Origin: CAYUIS01 sp964444825
GTDB lineage: Bacteria > Chloroflexota > Anaerolineae > B4-G1
Assembly: GCA_964444825.1 (NCBI GenBank)
Contig: CAYUIS010000090.1
Span: 1 to 20,861 of the forward strand
Direction: 5' to 3'
DNA length: 20,861 nt
The first letter of the stretch is position 1. Every line of letters begins with the position of its first letter. Position numbers and translations under genes: made by a program. The notes beneath the pieces were generated by a model. The model did not search any database and was not told the origin of the DNA. It saw nothing but the letters and a program-made list of their open reading frames with translations. This document shows positions 1 through 6,114 of the stretch, one piece after another.

Positions 1-315
1 GGTGACCCTCGGGTAAAGATTCAGTTTGACCGTGTCCATCTGACCGTGCGTGGCATAGTCACCTACACGATGGCCGACTGGTTGAGCGTTGATCCTGTCG
101 CTGGAACACTCGAGTCCGGAGATGACGATGTCATTGACGTCAGATTTGACTCGACAGGCCGAACCTTCGGGGAGCACAATACCGCCATCGTCGTTCACAG
201 CAATGATCCGGATGATCCTACACGCATCATCCCGGTGGCATTGACCGTTCCCCCAAAGGCCCGATTCTACTTGCCCCTGCTGATGCGTTACACCAGTACA
301 CAGCGTGGGGTTTGA
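1..315 (+). CDS. C-terminal end of a secreted Ig-like (HYDIN/BACON-type) repeat protein, 5' partial
   Basis: The frame is open from the first base and stops at TGA 313-315, so the gene begins upstream of the window. The visible tail (104 residues) contains one beta-sandwich domain with the sequence WLSVDPVAGTLESG, then VRFDST and later SNDPDDPTRIIPVALTV. This is typical of the Ig-like HYDIN/ASPM or BACON-type domains that occur in tandem in bacterial extracellular proteins. After it comes a short linker and FYLPLLMR (265-288), then eight more residues. The same YLPLxxR tail closes the beta-helix protein at 6115-8379, so both are probably exported and handled by the same terminal process, which is an inference. 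The catalytic or binding function of the full protein cannot be judged from this fragment. A second in-frame TGA follows the stop directly. Confidence 0.75.
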   Translation, partial: GDPRVKIQFDRVHLTVRGIVTYTMADWLSVDPVAGTLESGDDDVIDVRFDSTGRTFGEHNTAIVVHSNDPDDPTRIIPVALTVPPKARFYLPLLMRYTSTQRGV

Positions 316-336
316 TGAAGCTTGATAATGCTTGAT

Positions 337-347
337 AAAGGAGGTGA
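337..347 (+). promoter_or_regulatory. near-perfect Shine-Dalgarno sequence for the epimerase gene
   Basis: AAAGGAGGTGA is complementary to the 3' end of bacterial 16S rRNA over its whole length and sits 3 bases before the ATG at 351 (GGAGG core 340-344, six bases before the ATG). It fixes the start of the epimerase gene and predicts strong translation of the first gene of the operon. Confidence 0.8.
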
Positions 348-350
348 CGA

Positions 351-1373
351 ATGAGCATAGTTATCACCGGCGGTGCCGGGTTTGTCGGCTGTAATCTGGC
401 CGACTATCATCTGAGTCAAGGAGATCGGGTGATTGTGTTCGACAACCTGTCTCGCAAGGGTGCGAGCACCAACCTTTCCTGGCTGCGGGAGAGACACGGC
501 GAAGCGTTGACCTTCACTCAGGGTGATGTTCGGGACTTTGATGCGCTCCGAGACGCCTTGCCGGTCGACGCGGAGCGGGTGTACCACATGGCGGGGCAGG
601 TGGCGGTGACGACCTCTGTTCTAGACCCGCGGGACGATTTCGAGAACAACGCCTTGGGGACGTTTAACCTGCTGGAGGCAGTACGTACCCAGGCCCCACA
701 GGCCATCGTATTTTATGCCTCGACCAACAAGGTATATGGGGGTATGGAGGAGGTCGCCACTGTCGAGGACGAAACACGATACCGTTATCGCGACTTGCCT
801 CTTGGCATTCCGGAGAGCCAACTGCTCGATTTTCACTCACCCTATGGTTGTTCCAAGGGTTGTGGGGATCAATACGTGCGGGACTATGCCCGCATCTATG
901 GCATACGAACGGTGGTGTTCCGCCAATCGTGCATCTATGGGACGCGGCAGTTCGGAGTAGAGGATCAGGGGTGGGTGGCGCATTTCTGTATCGCTGCCCG
1001 ACTGGGAAGGCCGATCACCATATATGGGAACGGCAAACAGGTGCGCGACGTGTTGTGGATTGATGACCTGATCGCAGCATACGAGGCGGCAGCGGCATGT
1101 ATTGACCTATCAGCGGGGCAGGTTTACAACATTGGCGGTGGGCCTGAGAATACGATGTCTGTCTGGGCCGAGTTTGGCGCTATACTGGAAAAGCTCGCCG
1201 GACGGTCGATCCCCGTCACGTACGCGGATTGGCGCCCCGGTGACCAGCCCGTGTATGTCAGCGACATCCGCAAAGCTGAACAGGATCTGGGCTGGCGTCC
1301 GCGTGTTTCGGTGGCGGAGGGCATCGAGTGTCTTTGGCGGTGGATAGACGCGAACCCAAGGCTGTTCGAATGA
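351..1373 (+). CDS. NAD-dependent SDR epimerase, CDP-paratose 2-epimerase (CDP-tyvelose-forming) like
   Basis: This is a 340-residue extended short-chain dehydrogenase/reductase, close to the usual length of about 338 for CDP-paratose 2-epimerase, which interconverts CDP-paratose and CDP-tyvelose using tightly bound NAD+. The N-terminal Rossmann motif GGAGFVG lies at residues 7-13, followed by DNLSRKGAS at 31-39, the HMAGQVAVTTS segment at 79-89, STNKVYG at 124-130, and the catalytic tyrosine and lysine of YxxxK at Y165 and K169 within LDFHSPYGCSKG. GNGKQVRDVLWIDD at 226-239 is also characteristic. These blocks match what I remember of the Salmonella Tyv/RfbE enzyme closely, but related CDP- or dTDP-sugar epimerases cannot be excluded. 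The CDP-glucose dehydratase and the other paratose-pathway enzymes are not in the window and may lie upstream. The stop overlaps the ATG of the methyltransferase gene by the ATGA arrangement. Confidence 0.85.
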   Translation: MSIVITGGAGFVGCNLADYHLSQGDRVIVFDNLSRKGASTNLSWLRERHGEALTFTQGDVRDFDALRDALPVDAERVYHMAGQVAVTTSVLDPRDDFENNALGTFNLLEAVRTQAPQAIVFYASTNKVYGGMEEVATVEDETRYRYRDLPLGIPESQLLDFHSPYGCSKGCGDQYVRDYARIYGIRTVVFRQSCIYGTRQFGVEDQGWVAHFCIAARLGRPITIYGNGKQVRDVLWIDDLIAAYEAAAACIDLSAGQVYNIGGGPENTMSVWAEFGAILEKLAGRSIPVTYADWRPGDQPVYVSDIRKAEQDLGWRPRVSVAEGIECLWRWIDANPRLFE

Positions 1374-2326
1374 TCTTGCGGGCCGTTCGTCACCCGCATA
1401 CCCGTCTATTGGCGTTATATGCGCTGCGCATCAGGCTTGACCCCCGCAGTTGGGGCGGCGTACGGGAGTTGATCGAGACAACGTACCGGGTGATGCTGCA
1501 GAGACCCGCCGGCGCGGAGGGACTAGGCGCATGGGGCGGGCAATTGGAGCGTGGGGAACTGACATGGACGGGCCTTATCTGGCAAGTGCTTTGTTCCGAT
1601 GAGTTCAGATGGTTACATCCCCGCTGGTCGTTGCCCTACAGGTCGGCCGAGATACAGGATGCCCTGCACAGAGCGCGGTGTTTGCTGATACAGCGAGAGC
1701 TGCCGCCGGCTGGCACCATCGTCGATCTGGGTGGGGCCTGCCCGCATACAGTGGAGGGTGCGCTGTTGTGGATGGGATATCCACATCCAGTGAATGAGAT
1801 CACAATCATCGATCTATCTCCAGATGATCGCATGTATGCTGAGGTCTTTGATCACCTGGCCGACGAGTCGTCAGAGTGGATCGTGACGGATCACGCACGG
1901 GTGCGGTATATTCACACCTCGATGGTGGATATGTCAGGGCTGGCAGGCGAGAGCGCCGATATGGTCTGGTCTGGCCAGAGTATCGAGCATATCACCTATG
2001 AAGAAGCCCGCCACGTGTACGCGGAAGTGATGCGGGTGCTCAAACCTGGCGGCTATTTCTGCCTTGATACGCCAAACCGGGCCTTGACGCGACTGCACAA
2101 TCCTCGAGGCTTTATCCACCCGGAGCACAAGATCGAGTACACGGTGCCCGAACTGGTCTCGCACCTGACCCAAGCGGGATTCACGGTGAACCGGACGATA
2201 GGTATGTGCCCAATGGTCCATTCGCTGCAAAAGCGTCTTTTCTACCCTCAGGAGCTCATCGAGAACGCAGAACTTGCGGAGGAAGCAGAGAGCGCCTATC
2301 TGTTCTACGTTGAGAGCATCAAATGA
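1370..2326 (+). CDS. SAM-dependent methyltransferase with N-terminal DUF4214-like domain
   Basis: The start at ATG 1370 overlaps the epimerase stop (ATGA, 1370-1373), a translational-coupling arrangement. A GTG at 1328 would add 14 residues inside the epimerase gene and is less likely. The protein has 318 residues. Residues about 32-80 contain ETTYRVMLQRPAGAEGLGAWG followed by an LxSDEFR-like end (LCSDEFRW), which resembles the DUF4214 helical domain often linked to surface polysaccharide and S-layer proteins. The rest is a class I Rossmann methyltransferase: motif I IVDLGGACPHT at about 117-127, an acidic IIDLSPDD strand at about 146-153, WSGQSIEHI at 200-208 and MRVLKPGGYFCLDTPNR at about 221-237. 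In this setting it probably methylates a sugar of the glycan. The acceptor is unknown. The motif I glycine pattern is DLGGAC rather than the usual DxGxGxG. Confidence 0.8.
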   Translation: MILRAVRHPHTRLLALYALRIRLDPRSWGGVRELIETTYRVMLQRPAGAEGLGAWGGQLERGELTWTGLIWQVLCSDEFRWLHPRWSLPYRSAEIQDALHRARCLLIQRELPPAGTIVDLGGACPHTVEGALLWMGYPHPVNEITIIDLSPDDRMYAEVFDHLADESSEWIVTDHARVRYIHTSMVDMSGLAGESADMVWSGQSIEHITYEEARHVYAEVMRVLKPGGYFCLDTPNRALTRLHNPRGFIHPEHKIEYTVPELVSHLTQAGFTVNRTIGMCPMVHSLQKRLFYPQELIENAELAEEAESAYLFYVESIK

Positions 2327-2363
2327 GATCTGTTCCCACGCAGACGACCAGGACAGCCATGTC

Positions 2364-2379
2364 GAGCGCCGTGGCGCTC
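2364..2379 (+). other. short GC-rich hairpin between methyltransferase and GT4 genes
   Basis: GAGCGCC and GGCGCTC are perfect inverted repeats separated by two bases, effectively a six-base-pair stem with a CGTG loop. It lies in the 80-base gap between the methyltransferase and the GT4 gene, the widest gap in this operon. Only two T residues follow, so it is not a convincing terminator. It might be an mRNA-stability or attenuation element. Confidence 0.3.
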
Positions 2380-2406
2380 TTGCATATGACAAAACCGAGG
2401 TAGTGT

Positions 2407-4791
2407 ATGCATGTCGTGATCGACATACGCGCACTGCAGACGCCTACTTCTCGGCAGCGGGGCATAGGTTATAGCCTGAGAGGGTGGCTAGGCGCGTTCC
2501 TGGGAATGCCCTACGAGCATCGGGTCACGCTGCTGGTTGATCCTCGTTTTGATCCACCTGACACAGATGTGCCACTCTCGGGTGAATACTGGCACACTGT
2601 AGCGTTCGAAAGCTGCCCGCACAGGCTCCGTTTCCCGAGTTCAGGAGCAGAGCACCTGGCGCGTCAAAGCACTGAACAGTTTCTGCTTGAGCAAGAGGCC
2701 GACCTGTTCCATATGCCCAGCCCATTTGAGCGGGTTGTGGCGATTGGTTATCCACCGACCACGTGTCGCTCCGTCGTAACATTCTATGATGCTCTACCCC
2801 TCCTGTTCCCGGCTGAGAGCCTGGCGGAGGGTGGAGAGACGTACGCGATCGCGTATCACGCCAAGCTGAGGGCACTGAACCGTTGCAGCCGCGTTGTGGC
2901 TATCAGCCGGTCAGCGGCCGACGACCTGGTTCGGTTCACCGACGTCTCGGCGGATCGAATAGACGTCATCCACCTTGCACCCTCAGCGGAGATGCTCACC
3001 CGCCCCTCGGCAGAAGATGCACGGTGCAGCGCGCACCTCCGGCGGATTGGAGGGTCGTACGTCTTTGCCCAATTGGGCGCCAGCCCGATCAAGAACGCCG
3101 AGCGACTCATCGCAGCTTTCTGCCAACTGCCACGGAGGATCAAAAGGCGGTACAAGCTGGTGATCACTCATCAGATGTCCGAAGAGTATTGGAGGGTGGT
3201 CAAGTCCTGGTTACACAAGTACCGGGCTGGCGATAGCGTCGTCTTTACAGACTGGGTGCCCCGCGACGAACTCAGGCTTCTGTTTGCGAACGCCGACTTG
3301 TACGTCCATCCTGCGCTGTACGAAGGCTTCGGCCTGCCAATAGTTGAGGCTATGGCGCTCGGCACGCCGGTCATCGTGTCCAATACTGGCCCCATGCCGG
3401 AGGTGGTGGGAGACGCAGCCCTGACCTTTGATCCGTATGATGTTGATGAAATCACGCGTACAATGTCCCAGGTGCTATCCGACGTGGATCTGCGTGTGGA
3501 GCTGGGACAGCGCGCAGGCCGGCGTGCCCGGCAGTTTACGTGGGAAAAAGCCGCCCTAGCTCTACGTCAGACCTACGAGCGAGCCCTGGCCTCTCCCTAT
3601 CCTATCGGTGTGCCAGAACCCGCGGGCGCCTGGAAAGCACAGGAACGGGAGGCGGTGGCAAAGCTTTTTGCGATGGCGGACGTTGCCGACCGAGAATACG
3701 TGGTACAGTTAAGTGTACCCGGCGCGGGTCGGTGGATCGCGGTGATACGGTACCATATGACCACCCATGTGCGGGAGGCATACTTTGACCCCATAGTAGA
3801 ACGGCAGGTGGCGGTCAACCTCCAACTGGCTGAGGCGGTCCGCGCCGCTTGGCAAATGCTAAAGGACCGCGCGGAGGCGGTGCTTTCTGCCAGGGTGGAG
3901 CCCAGAGGTAGTGAATTATCGCAAGAGATTCTGGAATCGGCATCACGGGCAGCTCGGGAGTTCCCCCTTCTCAACGCCGATCTGCTGGCCGGGCCGCTAC
4001 CCGAGTTCGGAGAGGTCCTGGGGCGCGAGTTCTACCACAAGCTGCATACGGCCAGCGCGTTGAGCATGCCCCCGGTGAGTGAATCTCAAAAGCTGGCTAA
4101 CGCCAACATGATCACAGATATTCACAAGTTGGCGCGACGCATAGAGGATAAGCGACTTCGGATCGCTGCCTATTACGTTGACGCAATGGACTCGGACGTC
4201 GTGCTGAGGGATTATCAGGTGCGCTCCGAGCAGCGGTTCGTCGGTCCACTGATCGCGTGGGTGCGACGTAACCTGACCTCGCATATCCGGGAAGCGTACG
4301 TCGATCCGATTCTGGAGCGGCAGGTGACGTTCAACCGACTTCTGGTCGCTTGCCTCAGTAACGTCAACGCGATCAACCTTCTTGCGCTCGCCAAAATGGA
4401 GGCGGGTGCTGATATCATGTTGCGCGGTTACAGAGTGCGCTCAAAGGTGCCCGTTATCGGACCGTTGATCGCCTGGGCACGAAGGAACCTGACCTCGCAC
4501 CTGCGTGAGCCCTACATCGATCCCATCTTTGAGCGCCAGGTCGCCTTCAACCGCGCTGCGATTGATCTGCTGAGGGCCATTCACTGCAAGGTGACCGATT
4601 GGCGTTTGAGGGAGTCTTACAATGCTCGGGTAAATAGCCTGTGCGAGATCAGGGAGGAGATCTCACGTCTAAAGGGTCAGCTTTCTCCATCGGAAGACGT
4701 AAACGAACTTGTTGCCGAGCAAGCCGAATTCAATTCGCTGTTGGCGCAATTGATCGAGCAGATGAGACGCCGAGTTGAGGAGCTGTCATGA
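2407..4791 (+). CDS. GT4 glycosyltransferase with long repeat-bearing C-terminal extension
   Basis: The 794-residue protein is roughly twice the usual GT4 length. Residues 1-395 form a GT-B retaining glycosyltransferase: FYDALPLLFP at 126-135, RCSRVVAISRSAADDL at 159-174, the donor-binding start LGASPIKNAERL at 223-234, and the GT4 signature LYEGFGLPIVEAM at 304-316 with E306 and E314 of the Ex7E motif. The remaining 400 residues are not GT sequence. They hold three copies of a module, at residues 431-479, 603-650 and 675-722; the last two share the run GPLIAW and RRNLTSH, RE(A/P)Y, DPI, ERQV and FNR. The protein ends in charged heptad-like sequence (REEISRLKGQL, LIEQMRRRVEEL), probably a coiled coil. 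No transmembrane helix is evident. The start ATG 2407 follows GAGGTAG at 2398-2404. The stop overlaps the next GT4 gene (ATGA, 4788-4791), so they are translationally coupled. Confidence 0.85.
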   Translation: MHVVIDIRALQTPTSRQRGIGYSLRGWLGAFLGMPYEHRVTLLVDPRFDPPDTDVPLSGEYWHTVAFESCPHRLRFPSSGAEHLARQSTEQFLLEQEADLFHMPSPFERVVAIGYPPTTCRSVVTFYDALPLLFPAESLAEGGETYAIAYHAKLRALNRCSRVVAISRSAADDLVRFTDVSADRIDVIHLAPSAEMLTRPSAEDARCSAHLRRIGGSYVFAQLGASPIKNAERLIAAFCQLPRRIKRRYKLVITHQMSEEYWRVVKSWLHKYRAGDSVVFTDWVPRDELRLLFANADLYVHPALYEGFGLPIVEAMALGTPVIVSNTGPMPEVVGDAALTFDPYDVDEITRTMSQVLSDVDLRVELGQRAGRRARQFTWEKAALALRQTYERALASPYPIGVPEPAGAWKAQEREAVAKLFAMADVADREYVVQLSVPGAGRWIAVIRYHMTTHVREAYFDPIVERQVAVNLQLAEAVRAAWQMLKDRAEAVLSARVEPRGSELSQEILESASRAAREFPLLNADLLAGPLPEFGEVLGREFYHKLHTASALSMPPVSESQKLANANMITDIHKLARRIEDKRLRIAAYYVDAMDSDVVLRDYQVRSEQRFVGPLIAWVRRNLTSHIREAYVDPILERQVTFNRLLVACLSNVNAINLLALAKMEAGADIMLRGYRVRSKVPVIGPLIAWARRNLTSHLREPYIDPIFERQVAFNRAAIDLLRAIHCKVTDWRLRESYNARVNSLCEIREEISRLKGQLSPSEDVNELVAEQAEFNSLLAQLIEQMRRRVEELS
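3697..3843 (+). repeat. GPLI-RQVxFN module, copy 1 (divergent)
   Basis: This encodes residues 431-479 of the GT4 extension. It contains VPGAGRWIAVIR, then REAYFDP and ERQVAVN. The anchor positions P, G, R, Y, RQV and N are kept, but GPLI has become GRWI. It is the most diverged of the three copies in this gene and lies 172 residues before copy 2. Confidence 0.65.
4213..4356 (+). repeat. GPLI-RQVxFN module, copy 2
   Basis: This encodes residues 603-650: YQVRSEQRFVGPLIAWVRR, NLTSHIREAYVDP and ILERQVTFNR. It is very close to copy 3, including a shared 14-base stretch over NLTSH, which suggests duplication within the gene. The spacing from copy 2 to copy 3 is 72 residues. Confidence 0.75.
4429..4572 (+). 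repeat. GPLI-RQVxFN module, copy 3
   Basis: This encodes residues 675-722: YRVRSKVPVIGPLIAWARR, NLTSHLREPYIDP and IFERQVAFNR. It is the clearest consensus form of the module. It predicts a proline/glycine turn, a basic amphipathic helix and a second helix with RQV and FN at its end. Confidence 0.75.
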
Positions 4792-5867
4792 TCCCGGCAA
4801 CGCGTCTGTGCCAGTTCTCCCCAGCCGTCAATCGTGGGGATGCAATGAGCAAGCAGACTGTCGCGATTCACCATGCGGCCGAGGCAATCGGCATGGAAGC
4901 AGCCTTGTTCGAGTTTGGCAAAGGCGACGAGGCATCGGTCCCCATTCGTCTCTATACCGAGTATGAGCCTCGGCCAAACGACGTGATTGTGTTGAACTAC
5001 GGTGGATACAGGCACTATGAGGAGTGGGTCACCCGGTTGCCTGGGCGCGTGTACCTGTACTACCATAACGTGACGCCAGCCCGCTTTATTGAGCGTATTG
5101 AATTCCCATGGAAGGCGGCCCTCTATCTTGGGCGTGATAGCCTGTCCGATCTCGCGCACCTGGGTGGTCTGGCGGCGTCGGAGTACAACAGACGTGAGTT
5201 GGTCCGTGCCGGCTTTCGGGATGTCCACGTAATTCCCTATATCCTGGATTTTGATGCTTTTTCCAGGGCAGCGGATACGCCTGCCGCTGCAGAGATCGTG
5301 ATGAAATATCAACAGCCTGGTGTCGTCAACTGGCTTCACGTGGGCAGGATCGCGCCGAACAAGCGGATTGAGGACATCATCCGGGCGTTCTATGTCTATC
5401 ACACGCGAATAAACGCTGGCTCGCATCTGTTTCTTGTCGGTTCGGATAAAACACTCGAACCCTATTCGCAACCTATTCGCCGATGGGTAGACAAATTGGG
5501 CATACCACATGCCGTTACGTTCACCGGCCAGGTCAGCGATCGGAATCAGGTGGCCGGTTTCTACAAGTTGGCTGATCTGTATGTGTGTATGAGTGAGCAC
5601 GAAGGATTCTGCATCCCCCTCCTCGAAGCGATGGTTCACCGCGTCCCGATCATCGCGTTTCGCAGCACCGGAGTGACGTACACGATGGGTGATGCCGGTG
5701 TGCTGGTTGACGACAAAGACCCGCACATGATCGCGCACGTCGCACACCTGCTATGCGATAACGTCGCTTATCGTGAGGAAATAATAGCCGGTCAGTTGGT
5801 TCAGGCCGAGGAGTGGCATCCGAACAGGGCGCTGCAAGCACTCTATGCGTGGATAGAGACGTTGTGA
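4788..5867 (+). CDS. GT4 glycosyltransferase
   Basis: The 359-residue GT-B protein has an N-terminal CQFSPAVNRGDAM segment (8-20), YYHNVTP at 91-97, the donor-site entry VGRIAPNKR at 185-193 with R187 and K192, FTGQVS at 245-250, and the GT4 Ex7E motif in SEHEGFCIPLLEAM with E272 and E280. It should transfer a sugar from a nucleotide-sugar donor to a growing glycan at the cytoplasmic face of the membrane. Donor and acceptor are not predictable. It is a clear paralogue of the GT4 at 12093-13163: both have a QF-x-GDA N-terminus, YHNVTP at the same residue numbers, RIAPNKR and CMSEHEGF. The start overlaps the stop of the previous GT4 gene by ATGA. It is the last gene of the first operon and is followed by 247 non-coding bases. 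Confidence 0.85.
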   Translation: MIPATRLCQFSPAVNRGDAMSKQTVAIHHAAEAIGMEAALFEFGKGDEASVPIRLYTEYEPRPNDVIVLNYGGYRHYEEWVTRLPGRVYLYYHNVTPARFIERIEFPWKAALYLGRDSLSDLAHLGGLAASEYNRRELVRAGFRDVHVIPYILDFDAFSRAADTPAAAEIVMKYQQPGVVNWLHVGRIAPNKRIEDIIRAFYVYHTRINAGSHLFLVGSDKTLEPYSQPIRRWVDKLGIPHAVTFTGQVSDRNQVAGFYKLADLYVCMSEHEGFCIPLLEAMVHRVPIIAFRSTGVTYTMGDAGVLVDDKDPHMIAHVAHLLCDNVAYREEIIAGQLVQAEEWHPNRALQALYAWIETL

Positions 5868-5986
5868 TCCAGGCTTGACGGAAGAGCCGGACAGGCAAAC
5901 AGGCACTCTCGGGCAGGATTTCAGAGATTCCCAAGAACACTGTCTATGCAGGCATACCAGGCCTGGGTGGTTATATGGCAGAGTTG

Positions 5987-5995
5987 TGGTAGAAT
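5987..5995 (+). promoter_or_regulatory. candidate extended -10 promoter for the beta-helix protein
   Basis: TGGTAGAAT (5987-5995) fits an extended -10 element (TGn followed by TAGAAT), about 120 bases before the ATG at 6115. No good -35 box is seen 16-18 bases upstream. The rest of the 247-base gap holds no convincing gene. It is the only promoter-like site I could find before the beta-helix gene. Confidence 0.35.
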
Positions 5996-6033
5996 TGACC
6001 GACCCAAACTGACCAACTTGGTACAGCCTGAGC

Positions 6034-6043
6034 AAAGGAGGTG
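6034..6043 (+). promoter_or_regulatory. orphan Shine-Dalgarno sequence in the leader of the beta-helix gene
   Basis: AAAGGAGGTG is as strong a ribosome-binding sequence as the one at 337-347, but no ATG lies at usable distance; the next is at 6069. Weak candidates are a CTG at 6048 and a TTG at 6044. The TTG frame would give a 17-codon peptide ending at TAA 6095-6097, which abuts the real RBS of the beta-helix gene at 6096-6105. It may be a leader peptide, a ribosome-standby site or a relic. Confidence 0.35.
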
Positions 6044-6114
6044 TTGGCTGAAACAATACCGCGATACAATGCCAGGCACCACATCAACAAATCATAAAGG
6101 AAGGAAGAAACTCT

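Noticed and set aside
288..587. Minus-strand open frame of 99 codons opposite the epimerase start
   Set aside because: It is antisense to a well-supported SDR gene, has no ribosome-binding site and no recognisable motif.
4677..5747. Long minus-strand open frame (356 codons) antisense to the GT4 at 4788
   Set aside because: The plus-strand protein has full GT4 motifs; the antisense reading is a codon-bias shadow.
5875..5880. TTGACG as a -35 box after the first operon
   Set aside because: No acceptable -10 element lies 16-18 bases downstream.
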